From contig JAZLHU010000013.1 of NCBI GenBank assembly GCA_045616985.1, forward strand, positions 1-64,000: a DNA stretch of 64,000 bases, written 5' to 3'. Shown here in pieces: positions 48,144-57,668 of this stretch (positions are counted from its first letter, which is position 1; each line of letters opens with the position of its first letter). The notes beneath the pieces are model-generated. The model ran no database searches and was not told where the DNA came from. It worked only from the letters and a program-made list of their open reading frames with translations. The translations under genes were made by a program, and so were the position numbers. Source of the DNA: RUG13409 sp045616985 (lineage in GTDB: Bacteria > Bacillota > Clostridia > Peptostreptococcales > Anaerovoracaceae).

Positions 48144-49205
48144 TTATTCCCTTATAAAAGCTTCAAAACCGTCCGAGTAGACATGTGAATTGTCATTGAG
48201 AATCCACATTGCTTCTACGCCGTTTTGCCCTGAAATAAAGCGTTTTCCGTCTTCAAGGCTCATGTTAAAGACGGCTGTGGATAAGGCATCGGCATAAGCG
48301 GAATCTTCCGTTACTATGCTGACTGATTGAAAATTGTTTTCAGGCTTTAAGGTATCTTTATTTATGATGTGGTGGTATCTTACGCCATCAAGCTCAAAAA
48401 ATCTTTCATAGGTCCCGCTGGTCACAACGCTGCAGCTTCCTATTTCTATTATCTCTGCAAATTGCGATGAATCCGTATCCGGATTTTGTATTCCCACGCT
48501 CCATTTTTCATCACCGGGCTTAAGACCTACCGATCTTGTATTTCCGCCGGCAGAAATAATGATATTGGTTTTTCCTTCTGCCAAAAGCTTATCTGCAACA
48601 AGCTCAGTTGCAAAGCCCTTTGCAACTGAACCAAGATCAACGGACATCAGGGGATCTGCAAGGAAAACCGTTCCGTTTTCCCTGTCCACGATAATATCAT
48701 CTATATCGCAATGAAGATTTGCTGATTGCAAATCCTCCGTTAAAGGAAGCTCCGCCTTTTCACCGTTATTTACGGTCTCTCTTACGTTATGCCAGTATTT
48801 TAAAACCGATCCGAAGGCAATATTTACGTTGCCGTCGGTTTGCCTGTACAAATCCTTTGAAAAATCGATCAGATCAAGAAACGTCTCATCAAGCTTTACA
48901 GGAGCAATACCGGCGTTATCATTTAAGGTTTTGGCATTATTCATTCCCTCGTAATCGTTGTATATATCAAACAGCTTATGGTAATAAAGGTATAAGGCTT
49001 TGACTTCCGTATTGATACTTGAAAACTCGTCCTTTGAATCACAATAGGCAGTAAAGCCGATCACTGTATCGAAAGCATCAAAATATGTATCCGAATACCT
49101 TTCCTTACCAAAGGTCTTTACATTAAGATTGCCACAGGAAACAAGTCCTGCGGCAATACAAATTGTTATCAATATTGAAATATTTTTTTTAATCCTCATC
49201 CTCAT
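48144..49205 (-). CDS. apbE: FAD:protein FMN transferase ApbE, lipoprotein
   Basis: A 353-residue lipoprotein (lipobox LVSC at about 24) that attaches FMN to Thr of exported flavoproteins. Signatures: FDTVIGFTAYCDS near the start, VNIAFGSVLKYWH, SVDLGSVAKGFATELVAD, ISAGGNTRSVG and YADALSTAVFNMSLEDG. The ATG lies inside the end of the PBP gene (17-nt overlap) and follows AGGATGAGG. Its target protein is not in the window. Confidence 0.93.
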   Translation of the reverse strand: MRMRIKKNISILITICIAAGLVSCGNLNVKTFGKERYSDTYFDAFDTVIGFTAYCDSKDEFSSINTEVKALYLYYHKLFDIYNDYEGMNNAKTLNDNAGIAPVKLDETFLDLIDFSKDLYRQTDGNVNIAFGSVLKYWHNVRETVNNGEKAELPLTEDLQSANLHCDIDDIIVDRENGTVFLADPLMSVDLGSVAKGFATELVADKLLAEGKTNIIISAGGNTRSVGLKPGDEKWSVGIQNPDTDSSQFAEIIEIGSCSVVTSGTYERFFELDGVRYHHIINKDTLKPENNFQSVSIVTEDSAYADALSTAVFNMSLEDGKRFISGQNGVEAMWILNDNSHVYSDGFEAFIRE

Positions 49206-52200
49206 CTATTATAGACCAATCCGGCATATCTGCCTCTTGCCCGGACTGCGGATCGTCTTCCTCGTAGTAATACTCTTCTCCGCCAAGGAGACCTTCTACG
49301 TTATATTCCGCTCTGACAATCGGCGAAACCGGATATGCTTCGTAATCCGCCTCCGAGTAATGACCGTGTATCGGGCAATAGAACTGCGGAGGATCAAGGT
49401 TCGCATCAGGAATAAGATTAAGATACTGAGTCTTATCCTGTTCTGCAAGTACGGCAGGATCCATGCCCTGCTTATAGCCCTTAAGAAGCGTATAGTTTGC
49501 CAGAAGCGTTTCCCATGAAAGTCCGCCCGGTCTTTCAACGTAATACCTATATGCCGTTGGGCAATACGGAGTTGCAAGATATCCGGTAGCTGAACATACC
49601 TTAATATATCCTCTTGCATTATCATCTGCCTCTTTAGGCTCAGTTCCTTTGATGAAGATTTCAGATCTTAAATCCTCCTCGGGAATATCGGCATATTCAC
49701 TCTGAGACGGAAGCATACCTGTCTTTGAATCAACTGTTACGGTAACAAAATCTCCCCTCATCTCAAATTCCTGTCTGTCATCAAGCTGGCCGACCTTCTC
49801 CATAACAGCCTTCCAAAGCTTGGCTGTTGTTCCGGAGCTTGTACCAAGCTTGATATTTGTATCGCAGCCGATCCAAACAGATGCGGCATATTTCGGAGTA
49901 AGCCCTGAAAACCAAATATCGTATGCATCAGAGGTTGTACCAGTCTTACCGCCGTTAGGCTGAGACTTAAGCCTTGCAGAGCCTGCAATTCCGCGGTTTA
50001 CAACCGACTGAAGCATATCCAGCATCAAAGATGCAACGGGTTCATCCAAAACCTTTACGGGATGGTTTTCTGCAGTAAGGATAACATCACCCTTTCTGTT
50101 TGTAACTGTTGTATAGCATGTATGTTCATTATGGACACCATAATTGCCGAACGTTGAATAAGCAGAGGCCTCCTCCAGCGGTGAAATACCCTTTGTCATT
50201 CCTCCAAGTGCAAGAGCAGATGCGTTTACATCTGTTTCCTCTCCGTCAAGAACCAGGGACGTGATACCATAGTTCAGGAGATTGTTTACACAATCCTGAG
50301 GATCCAGCATATTGTAAAGGCTTACGGCAGAACCGTTCCAGGACTGTTCAAGAGCCTTTCTCATATATGTATTACCTGCATAGCCGCCGTCGGAGTTCTT
50401 TGGCCAGAGGTCGTACTTTGCATTGCTTGGAATATTATCGACCGGAGTGGCTGCTGTAAATATTGTACCGTACTCTTCTTCTCCGGCTGCCTTTGCAAGT
50501 GATGCTTCATAACCCTTTTGAAGTGCTGTTGAGTAAATAGAAAGAGGCTTAATGGAGGATCCCGGCTGTCTCGTGGAGGTTGCACGGTTATACAAGAGCT
50601 TGCCTTTAATATTTCTTCCGCCTATCATTGCCCTGACCTGCCCGCTTGCATTATCAACAATAACCATGGCAGACTGCGGCTGAATAATTTGAGAACCTAA
50701 GTTAAAGTACTTTGATGCCAAAGTAATTGTTCCGTCATCATGTTTTTTAAATGCTTCCGGAAGATCAGTAAAGCAATCAGCGGAAATAATAACATTTCCG
50801 TCCTTATCGCGGCTCTTATACCTGCTTGCAATAGTCCAGTTGCTGGCGCTTCTTGAATAGAGCTGGTCATCAAGCATCTCATACATATCCTTGATATCAA
50901 TTCTTACATCCTCAACACCATTGGACTTTGTGTTGTAGAAGTTCAGTCGCTTTCCCTTCAGAAGTGTAAGAGAGCCGTTATCATTCCATTTATAGTCCTC
51001 TCCGCGAAGAATAAAGTCCCCGTCTTCGTTTATCATATTATTGAATGCATACAGAACAACCTTATCCCTGTCTGCATTCAAGATATTCTTTTCTTTATCC
51101 GTGCCGACGGATGCAGGCTTGATTTTCGGGAAATTGCTTTCATCAGCATAAACACCTTCCAAAATGACCTGAATATCCATATCCAGAGTGCTGTTAACGA
51201 TAAGACCGCCGTTGTAAAGAAGATTATGCGCTTCCTCGTATGTATATCCGAGCTTATTCTGGAGATCGGACATTACTTCGCTTACGATGTAATCTGTAAA
51301 GTAAGACGAATCGTTGGCAGCATTTCCGATATTGACACCCGGATTTAAATAATCCCTGATAGATATTTCCTTTGCCGCTTCATATGCTGCATCATCAAGC
51401 TTTCCCTGGTCGTGCATATAGCGAAGAACAAGCTTGATCCTGCTTGAGCCGGCATCGTTGTAATAAGTAATCCAGGTATCATTTGATGTAACAATATCAA
51501 GACTGTCTATATCAGTAACCGAGTCAGTTCCGACACGCTTTAAAGGTGCATAGTTATTCGGGCTCTGAGGCAAAGCCGCAAGCTGTGCACATTCGATCAG
51601 TGTCAGATCCTTAATATCTTTGTTAAAGTAAGCCTTTGAGGCAGCATATATACCGTTGGAGTTAAAACCAAGATATACAGTATTAAGATATGCTTCGATG
51701 ATCTGTTCCTTGCTTAAGGTCTTTTCAATCTGAATGGTATAGTATGCTTCTCTGATTTTTCTGATTATACCATCCATACCTCTTGAGCTCTTTGTATCAA
51801 CCAGATATATATTTCTCGCAAGCTGCTGAGTTATAGTGGACGTACCACCGATTCTATTTGATTGTCCTGAAAGCTTTTGCCAGATCGCACCACCTATACG
51901 GATTAAGTTAAATCCGTGGTGATCCCAGAAGGTTTTATCCTCTATGCACACAAAGGCATCAATAAGCTGCCGCGGTATTTCGGAAAATTCAACATTGGTT
52001 CTCAAAGCATCTCCGGAATAAATATTATCTACCGTATTCCCGTTGATATCGTAAATTACGGAGCTTTGCGAAAGCATACTGTAAATATTGGTTGGATTAA
52101 TATCAGGTGTTTCCTTAATAATCTTTATTACAATAATTCCCGCAGCAATCGCCGCAACAAAGCAAAGACAAAGAAGCGCCAGAATAATTCTTGTAAATAT

Positions 52201-52572
52201 CTTCTTTCTCTTAGCCTTTGCTTTTTGGGCAGCTTTTGAATTCTTTTTCTTTTTCAAGTTTTTACTCACATTTTTTTTGGCTCTTGTACCCGCCGCAGAT
52301 GAAGGTTCAACGACCGCTTTCCCTTCTTCAGCCGGCTTAATAGGTTCATTCTCAAGAGCACGCAGCATTTCATCCCACTCGTCCCTGTCAATAACTCCTG
52401 CAGCAGCAGGTTTATCAACTCTTTGAGTTTCGTCTTTTGCCGGTTTTCTCACAAAAATGGTATGCTCTTTATTAAGAACTTCTTCTGTGTTTGCTTTCTG
52501 CAAATCGGTTTCCCGCCTGTTGCGCGACGTATCAGACTTATCAAGATGAGTTTTCCTTTTTTTACTCTTCAT
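49189..52572 (-). CDS. Class A penicillin-binding protein (transglycosylase-transpeptidase)
   Basis: A 1127-residue bifunctional peptidoglycan synthase. A Lys-rich cytoplasmic part (1-125) precedes one helix (FTRIILALLCLCFVAAIAAGIIVIKI). The GT51 domain has IEDKTFWDHHGFN and IGGTSTITQQLARNIYL. The transpeptidase has the SxxK serine in TRQPGSSIKPLSIY, SWNGSAVS as the SxN-like motif and GGKTGTTSD as KTG. A long acidic tail of about 120 residues ends DEDED. The start follows the ftsY stop within its binding site (GAGGGG). It is longer than most PBP1 proteins. Confidence 0.95.
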   Translation of the reverse strand: MKSKKRKTHLDKSDTSRNRRETDLQKANTEEVLNKEHTIFVRKPAKDETQRVDKPAAAGVIDRDEWDEMLRALENEPIKPAEEGKAVVEPSSAAGTRAKKNVSKNLKKKKNSKAAQKAKAKRKKIFTRIILALLCLCFVAAIAAGIIVIKIIKETPDINPTNIYSMLSQSSVIYDINGNTVDNIYSGDALRTNVEFSEIPRQLIDAFVCIEDKTFWDHHGFNLIRIGGAIWQKLSGQSNRIGGTSTITQQLARNIYLVDTKSSRGMDGIIRKIREAYYTIQIEKTLSKEQIIEAYLNTVYLGFNSNGIYAASKAYFNKDIKDLTLIECAQLAALPQSPNNYAPLKRVGTDSVTDIDSLDIVTSNDTWITYYNDAGSSRIKLVLRYMHDQGKLDDAAYEAAKEISIRDYLNPGVNIGNAANDSSYFTDYIVSEVMSDLQNKLGYTYEEAHNLLYNGGLIVNSTLDMDIQVILEGVYADESNFPKIKPASVGTDKEKNILNADRDKVVLYAFNNMINEDGDFILRGEDYKWNDNGSLTLLKGKRLNFYNTKSNGVEDVRIDIKDMYEMLDDQLYSRSASNWTIASRYKSRDKDGNVIISADCFTDLPEAFKKHDDGTITLASKYFNLGSQIIQPQSAMVIVDNASGQVRAMIGGRNIKGKLLYNRATSTRQPGSSIKPLSIYSTALQKGYEASLAKAAGEEEYGTIFTAATPVDNIPSNAKYDLWPKNSDGGYAGNTYMRKALEQSWNGSAVSLYNMLDPQDCVNNLLNYGITSLVLDGEETDVNASALALGGMTKGISPLEEASAYSTFGNYGVHNEHTCYTTVTNRKGDVILTAENHPVKVLDEPVASLMLDMLQSVVNRGIAGSARLKSQPNGGKTGTTSDAYDIWFSGLTPKYAASVWIGCDTNIKLGTSSGTTAKLWKAVMEKVGQLDDRQEFEMRGDFVTVTVDSKTGMLPSQSEYADIPEEDLRSEIFIKGTEPKEADDNARGYIKVCSATGYLATPYCPTAYRYYVERPGGLSWETLLANYTLLKGYKQGMDPAVLAEQDKTQYLNLIPDANLDPPQFYCPIHGHYSEADYEAYPVSPIVRAEYNVEGLLGGEEYYYEEDDPQSGQEADMPDWSIIDEDED

Positions 52573-52576
52573 TTCC

Positions 52577-53473
52577 CTACCCCTCAAAAATATCCTTTGC
52601 AAAAGAATCAGGATTGAATTCCTTTAGATCCTCCATTTTTTCTCCGAGTCCGATAAACTTTACAGGAAGATCAAATTCATCTGAAATCGTAACCACTATT
52701 CCCCCCTTTGCGGTCCCATCGAGCTTTGTAAGCACTATACCCGTAATGCCTGCAGCCTCTCCGAATTCCCTGACCTGAGAAACTGCATTCTTACCTGTTG
52801 TAGCATCAAGCACCAGAAGAGTTTCCCTGCTTGCATCCGAAAACTCTCTTCCGATGACACGGTTCATTTTTTCAAGCTCACTCATCAGGTTTTTTTTGTT
52901 TTGAAGTCTTCCTGCCGTATCGCAAATAACAATGTCAATATTCCTTGCCTTTGCAGAGGCAATACCGTCGAATATTACCGCTGAGGGATCCGCACCCTCC
53001 CGGTGCTTTACGACCGGAACACCGATTCTTTCGCCCCAGATGGAAAGCTGTTCCGCTGCGGCAGCTCTGAATGTATCGGCAGCAATAAGAAGAACACTTT
53101 TCCCTTCAGATTTAAGCTTATATGCCAGTTTAGCCATGGTTGTTGTTTTTCCGACACCGTTTACTCCTATCATCATGATAAACAAAGGAGTGTCAGCGCA
53201 AAGCTTTTGTCTGTCCTTTTTATCGAGCATTTCACTGACAATTTCCGTTATTCCCTTTTTTACGGCATCAGCATCGGACAATCTGTTGCTTCTGATCCTC
53301 TCCCTGAGCTCATCGGTAATTTTCATTGTTGTGTCCATCCCGATATCAGAGGTGATAAGAACCTCTTCAAGCTCATCGATCATTTCTTCGTCCGGGACCG
53401 GATGCAGTAAAAGCATATCTCCGATTTTCTGTGACATTCTTCCGAAGAATGACATCTTCTTTTCTCCTGACAT
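52577..53473 (-). CDS. ftsY: Signal recognition particle receptor FtsY
   Basis: A 298-residue SRP GTPase without the acidic A domain. NG domain: MMIGVNGVGKTTTMAKLAYKL, LLIAADTFRAAAAEQL, DIVICDTAGRLQNK and VLTKLDGTAKGG. It docks SRP-ribosome complexes to the membrane. The ATG at 53473 shares a base with the smc stop (TAATG); an ATG at 53455, 8 nt after AGGAG, is an alternative. Confidence 0.96.
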   Translation of the reverse strand: MSGEKKMSFFGRMSQKIGDMLLLHPVPDEEMIDELEEVLITSDIGMDTTMKITDELRERIRSNRLSDADAVKKGITEIVSEMLDKKDRQKLCADTPLFIMMIGVNGVGKTTTMAKLAYKLKSEGKSVLLIAADTFRAAAAEQLSIWGERIGVPVVKHREGADPSAVIFDGIASAKARNIDIVICDTAGRLQNKKNLMSELEKMNRVIGREFSDASRETLLVLDATTGKNAVSQVREFGEAAGITGIVLTKLDGTAKGGIVVTISDEFDLPVKFIGLGEKMEDLKEFNPDSFAKDIFEG

Positions 53474-56400
53474 TACTCAACCTCAAAATCATCGCCAAGC
53501 TTAAGAGAAAGCACCTGAGAAACACCACGCTCCGGCATGGTCACACCATACAGCGCATCTGCATACTCCATGGTAAGCTTCTGGTGAGTTACAAGAGCAA
53601 ATTGCGAATCAGGGAAATTCCTGATGTATTTTGCAACGCCGTCTATATTTGCATCATCCAGCGCAGCCTCGATTTCATCGAGAATACAGAACGGTGTCGG
53701 CTTCGCCTTAAGAACCGCAAACATCAAAGCGATTGCAGTAACAGTCTTTTCTCCTCCGGAGAGAAGGTTCATATTCTGAAGCTTCTTTCCCGGCGGCTGA
53801 GCCTCTATCTCAATGGTCGTTTCAAGCGGATTTGTCGGATCTTCCATTGAAAGTCTGGCATGACCGCCCTTAAAGAGCTCGCTGAACGTCTTTTCAAAGT
53901 TTTCGGCAACAAGGTCAAAGCTTTCATGGAATCTTGATTTGATGATCGTATCCATCTCGTTGATGACCTTTGTAAGTTCCTCCATTGCTTTGCATATATC
54001 ATCTCTTTGAGCAGTAAGGAAATCGTAACGCTCCTTTACGGTCTTATATTCCTCAATGGCTCCGATATTGACATCACCAAGAGCTCTTAACCTGTCTTTG
54101 TACTCTCTTGATTCTTTCATTGCCTTTGACAGAACGAATTCCGGATCAGCATGCTCTAAGGCTTCTGCGTAGGACATTTCAAATTCATCAAAGAGCTTTT
54201 CCTTTAACGTTTCCGTCTGAGCATCGAATCTTGCCATTCTTACATCAGCATCATGCTTCTTTGTCTGATGCTCGTAAACAAGCTTTTCAAGCTCAGCTCT
54301 TTCGTTTTCAAACCTTTCGGCATCCGAAGAAACACTAAGGCGCCCGGTATTGAGCTCTTCAAGCTGCTTTTCGATTTCAGCCCTTTCAGCTTCCTTATCG
54401 GCAAGAAGCTGTGCTGCGCTTCCTTCAAAGTCGAGGATCTGCTGCTGCAAAAGCTTTGCGCTTTCAAGCTGCTTTTCCTTATCTTCTCTGTCTGCGGTAA
54501 GTCCTGCCATAGCATTGGCTGCAAGGACGGCAAATTCCTTCGCATTGGATGTCTTAAGCTCTGCGGCATTCTGAGCCATCTTGGCCTTTGTTTCTTCTTC
54601 CTTTGCTTTTTCGTATTCCCCGCTGCACTTTTGGACATAATCTGCCAACGTTTCAAGAACAGCTTCGGCATTGCGTTTTGCATCCTCAAGCTGAGCAAGC
54701 CTTTCAAGTGCAGGCGCAATATCCTTTTCTGCGTTTTCAATTTCTTTTGTAAGATCAGAAAGCTCATCCAAACGGATTTCCGTGCTTCTGATTTCATTCT
54801 CGGTTTTTATCCTTTCCTCTTCAGCGGAATTGATAAGTGCCTGAGCTTCCTCTCTTTCCCTTTCTGCATTTGAAAGATCAATATCAGCCTGCTTTAAGGA
54901 TTTTTCAATATCCTGCTTTTCGGCCTTTCTTGCAAGAATGTTTGCAGTGTTGTTTTTAAAGCTTCCGCCGGTAATTGCACCCGCAGCATTAATAACCTCA
55001 CCGTCAACTGTTACAAGCTTATACGGTGCGGCATTCTTTTTTGAAATGGCAATTGCGTTGTCGATATTATCAACAATAACAACGTTCCCAAGCATATATT
55101 CAACTACATTTCTGTATCCGCCCTTAAGGCTGACCTTTTCGGATGCAAGACCCATAAAGCCCTTATCGCCTTGAATTTTGGACACATCAAGCGGCTTATT
55201 GACTCTTAAGCTGTCAACAGGCAGGAATGTAAGTCTTCCGGCTTTGTTGCTCTTAAGAAGCTGAATGGACTTTTTTGCAACATCATCGTTGTCGCAAACG
55301 ATATCCTGAAGCTTTCCGCCAAGAACAGTTTCAATGGCAAGCTCAAGTCCTCTCGGCACCTGAAGAAGGTCGCCTAAAGTACCTATCACACCGGATACTC
55401 CCTGTCCCATAAGGAATTTAACTCCGCCGCCATAGCCCTCATAGGATTTTTCAAGTTCGTCAAGAAGATTGTATCTTGCCTGCAGCATGGAAAGCGCTAC
55501 TCTTGCGGTTTCGGCGTTATTGCTTGCGGCAGCTAACTGTGATGCTGCTCGTTCTTTATCTTCAACAGCCTTTTTGTGTCTTTCTTCAAGCTTGATCTTT
55601 AAATCCGCTAAGGATTCATCCTCCTCGAGTCTTTCGGAACGACGCACCAGAGTCTGCTTTAAGTTTTCCATGCTGTCTGCAGCTGCTTTTGCGGAAGATA
55701 CATCTGCTGAAATGTTAAATATCTCGTTCTTCTGAACTTCAAGCTTTTCGCTTGCCTGCTCGAGCTTAGTCTGAGCATCCAAAGCAAGCTGATGCTTGTT
55801 TCTGAATTCCTGATCCAAAGATGCTTCTTCTTCGGCAGCAGACTCAAGAACCTTCTTTGCCTGGCTTTCGTTTTCGCTTTCCTTTTCGAGTTTTTCGCCG
55901 ATAACAGCAATTTCCGCAGCAAGTCTTTCCTGATCTCTTTTAAGACCTTCAAGCTTTTCCTTGTTAACTTCGCCTCTTCCCGAGATCTCATGGATCTCTT
56001 CCGTCTTTGTCATCAGAGCTTCCCTTTGCAGGTTGAGTTTTTCTTCAATCTGATTAAGTTTTTCTCTTCCGGCCCTGATGGTATTCTCCAAGATGGTCTT
56101 ATCCTGCTCGTCTTTTGCAATTGCTTCTTCAAGCTGTGCAAGCTCTTCTCTTACACTTGCAGTCTTTGTATCTGCAGTTTCAATATTTTTGAGGATGATA
56201 TTGATTTCAACGTCCTTGTATTTATCTCTGATTTCAAGATATTCCTGAGCCTTCCTGCTTTCGGTTTCAAGAGTTCCGATCCTGCCTTCAATTTCATGAA
56301 CGATATCATTAACACGGGTCAGGTTATCGCTTGCTCTTTCAAGCTTTCGTTCGGTTTCAAGCTTCTTGGTTCTGTATTTTGTGATACCTGCAGCCTCTTC

Positions 56401-56883
56401 AAAGATTTCTCGACGGGAATCCATCTTGTTATCAATGATGTCTGCAATTTTACCCTGACCGATGATCGAATAACCTTCAACACCGATACCGGTATCCATG
56501 ATAAGCTCTCTGATATCCTTTAATCTGCAGACATTATGGTTGATCAAATATTCGCTTTCGCCGGAGCGATACATTCTCCTTGTGATCGCAACCTCTGCAT
56601 ACTCAATCGGAAGAGTATGGTCTGAGTTATCGATTACAAGAGTAACCTCAGCCATTCCCTTTGGCTTACGATTCTGTGTACCGGCAAAAATAACCTCTTC
56701 CATTTTTCCGCCGCGCAGCATCTTCGGAGACTGTTCTCCGAGTACCCACCTTATTGCATCGGAAATATTGGACTTTCCGCTCCCGTTTGGCCCTACAATA
56801 CAAGTCATTCCCTCGGAAAACTCTATAGTTACAGGATCTGCAAATGATTTAAATCCGTTAAGTTCGATTCGTTTAAAGTTCAA
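53473..56883 (-). CDS. smc: Chromosome partition protein SMC
   Basis: An 1136-residue condensin ATPase. Walker A CIVGPNGSGKSNISDAIRWVLGEQS; long coiled coil; hinge at about 500-650 (GGVKFLMGQGVSGVIGTLGDLL to AGAITGGSF); second coiled coil; signature LLSGGEKTVTAIALMFA and Walker B FCILDEIEAALDDANI, where Ile-Glu replaces the usual Val-Asp. The start codon is TTG (56883) after GGAGGAATAAA. Order rnc-smc-ftsY is usual in Bacillota. Confidence 0.97.
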   Translation of the reverse strand: MNFKRIELNGFKSFADPVTIEFSEGMTCIVGPNGSGKSNISDAIRWVLGEQSPKMLRGGKMEEVIFAGTQNRKPKGMAEVTLVIDNSDHTLPIEYAEVAITRRMYRSGESEYLINHNVCRLKDIRELIMDTGIGVEGYSIIGQGKIADIIDNKMDSRREIFEEAAGITKYRTKKLETERKLERASDNLTRVNDIVHEIEGRIGTLETESRKAQEYLEIRDKYKDVEINIILKNIETADTKTASVREELAQLEEAIAKDEQDKTILENTIRAGREKLNQIEEKLNLQREALMTKTEEIHEISGRGEVNKEKLEGLKRDQERLAAEIAVIGEKLEKESENESQAKKVLESAAEEEASLDQEFRNKHQLALDAQTKLEQASEKLEVQKNEIFNISADVSSAKAAADSMENLKQTLVRRSERLEEDESLADLKIKLEERHKKAVEDKERAASQLAAASNNAETARVALSMLQARYNLLDELEKSYEGYGGGVKFLMGQGVSGVIGTLGDLLQVPRGLELAIETVLGGKLQDIVCDNDDVAKKSIQLLKSNKAGRLTFLPVDSLRVNKPLDVSKIQGDKGFMGLASEKVSLKGGYRNVVEYMLGNVVIVDNIDNAIAISKKNAAPYKLVTVDGEVINAAGAITGGSFKNNTANILARKAEKQDIEKSLKQADIDLSNAEREREEAQALINSAEEERIKTENEIRSTEIRLDELSDLTKEIENAEKDIAPALERLAQLEDAKRNAEAVLETLADYVQKCSGEYEKAKEEETKAKMAQNAAELKTSNAKEFAVLAANAMAGLTADREDKEKQLESAKLLQQQILDFEGSAAQLLADKEAERAEIEKQLEELNTGRLSVSSDAERFENERAELEKLVYEHQTKKHDADVRMARFDAQTETLKEKLFDEFEMSYAEALEHADPEFVLSKAMKESREYKDRLRALGDVNIGAIEEYKTVKERYDFLTAQRDDICKAMEELTKVINEMDTIIKSRFHESFDLVAENFEKTFSELFKGGHARLSMEDPTNPLETTIEIEAQPPGKKLQNMNLLSGGEKTVTAIALMFAVLKAKPTPFCILDEIEAALDDANIDGVAKYIRNFPDSQFALVTHQKLTMEYADALYGVTMPERGVSQVLSLKLGDDFEVE

Positions 56884-56884
56884 T

Positions 56885-57583
56885 TTATTCCTCCATCAGC
56901 TTAAGAGCCTCTGCCGCAGCGTTGGCCTCAGCTTCTTTTTTTGTTCTTCCGTTTCCCCGTCCCTGCTCCTTTTGATTTACATACACTGCAGCCGTAAAGC
57001 TTTTGGCATGGTCCGGGCCGCTTTCCCCAACGATTTCATAAACCGGTTCGCCAAAACCGCTTGCCTGACACTTTTCCTGCAGAGTGGATTTACTGTCTAT
57101 GTTAAGCTTTCCCCGGCATGCAAGCTCGATATTTTCATCAAGCAGGCGTTTTATAACGCCGTAAATTGCACCTAATGCCTCGGCGGTATCAGAATCAAGA
57201 TATACAGCCGCAATAACAGCTTCCACACTGTCTGCAACTATTGATTCTCTGTTTCTTCCGCCCCGCTCCTCTTCGCCCTTTCCGAGAAGCAGATACTTAT
57301 TAAGCCCGACAGCAAAAGCTGCCCTGCTGAGTGACTTCTCGCAAACGATTTCAGATCTCAGCTTGGTAAGAAAACCTTCATCCTTTTTCGGATAACGCCT
57401 GAACAGGATCTCACCCACAACAGCATCAAGCAAAGCATCGCCTAAAAATTCAAAGCGTTCATTGGAAAAGCTGCTGCTGCCCAGGATATCATTTGCATAA
57501 GAGCTGTGTGTCATGGCCGTTCTGAGTAAGCTTTTATCCTTAAAGGTGTAGCCTATGCACTTTTCAAGTTCATCGCATAACAT
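56885..57583 (-). CDS. rnc: Ribonuclease III
   Basis: A 232-residue double-strand RNase. The catalytic helix is NERFEFLGDALLDAVVGEIL (signature ERLEFLGDA) and ESIVADSVEAVIAAVYLD holds the second acidic pair. A dsRNA-binding domain ends the protein (STLQEKCQASGFGEPVYEIV ... AEALKLMEE). I choose ATG 57583: the sequence then starts like other RNase III (LEKCIGYTFKDKSLL), and TGTTAAAAT, an extended -10, ends 8 nt before it, so the mRNA may be leaderless. The ATG at 57601 lies on the T run of the upstream terminator. Confidence 0.94.
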   Translation of the reverse strand: MLCDELEKCIGYTFKDKSLLRTAMTHSSYANDILGSSSFSNERFEFLGDALLDAVVGEILFRRYPKKDEGFLTKLRSEIVCEKSLSRAAFAVGLNKYLLLGKGEEERGGRNRESIVADSVEAVIAAVYLDSDTAEALGAIYGVIKRLLDENIELACRGKLNIDSKSTLQEKCQASGFGEPVYEIVGESGPDHAKSFTAAVYVNQKEQGRGNGRTKKEAEANAAAEALKLMEE

Positions 57584-57591
57584 AACATGGT

Positions 57592-57600
57592 ATTTTAACA
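57592..57600 (-). promoter_or_regulatory. Possible extended -10 of rnc
   Basis: TGTTAAAAT directly after the terminator T run and 8 nt before ATG 57583. No -35 is visible because the terminator stem occupies that region. Confidence 0.4.
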
Positions 57601-57601
57601 T

Positions 57602-57640
57602 AAAAACAACACCTTATGCTATACATAAGGTGTTGTTTTT
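57602..57640. terminator. Strong bidirectional terminator
   Basis: Perfect 17-bp arms (57602-57618 and 57624-57640) with a CTATA loop; A and T runs at the ends. It closes the PstS-like gene. Confidence 0.92.
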
Positions 57641-57668
57641 TTCATTTATATATGGAAAATCAACAAAT

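Noticed and set aside
54253..56523. Several long antisense frames in smc (up to 243 codons)
   Set aside because: They come from the strong codon bias of the Glu/Lys/Leu-rich coiled coil; no start signals.
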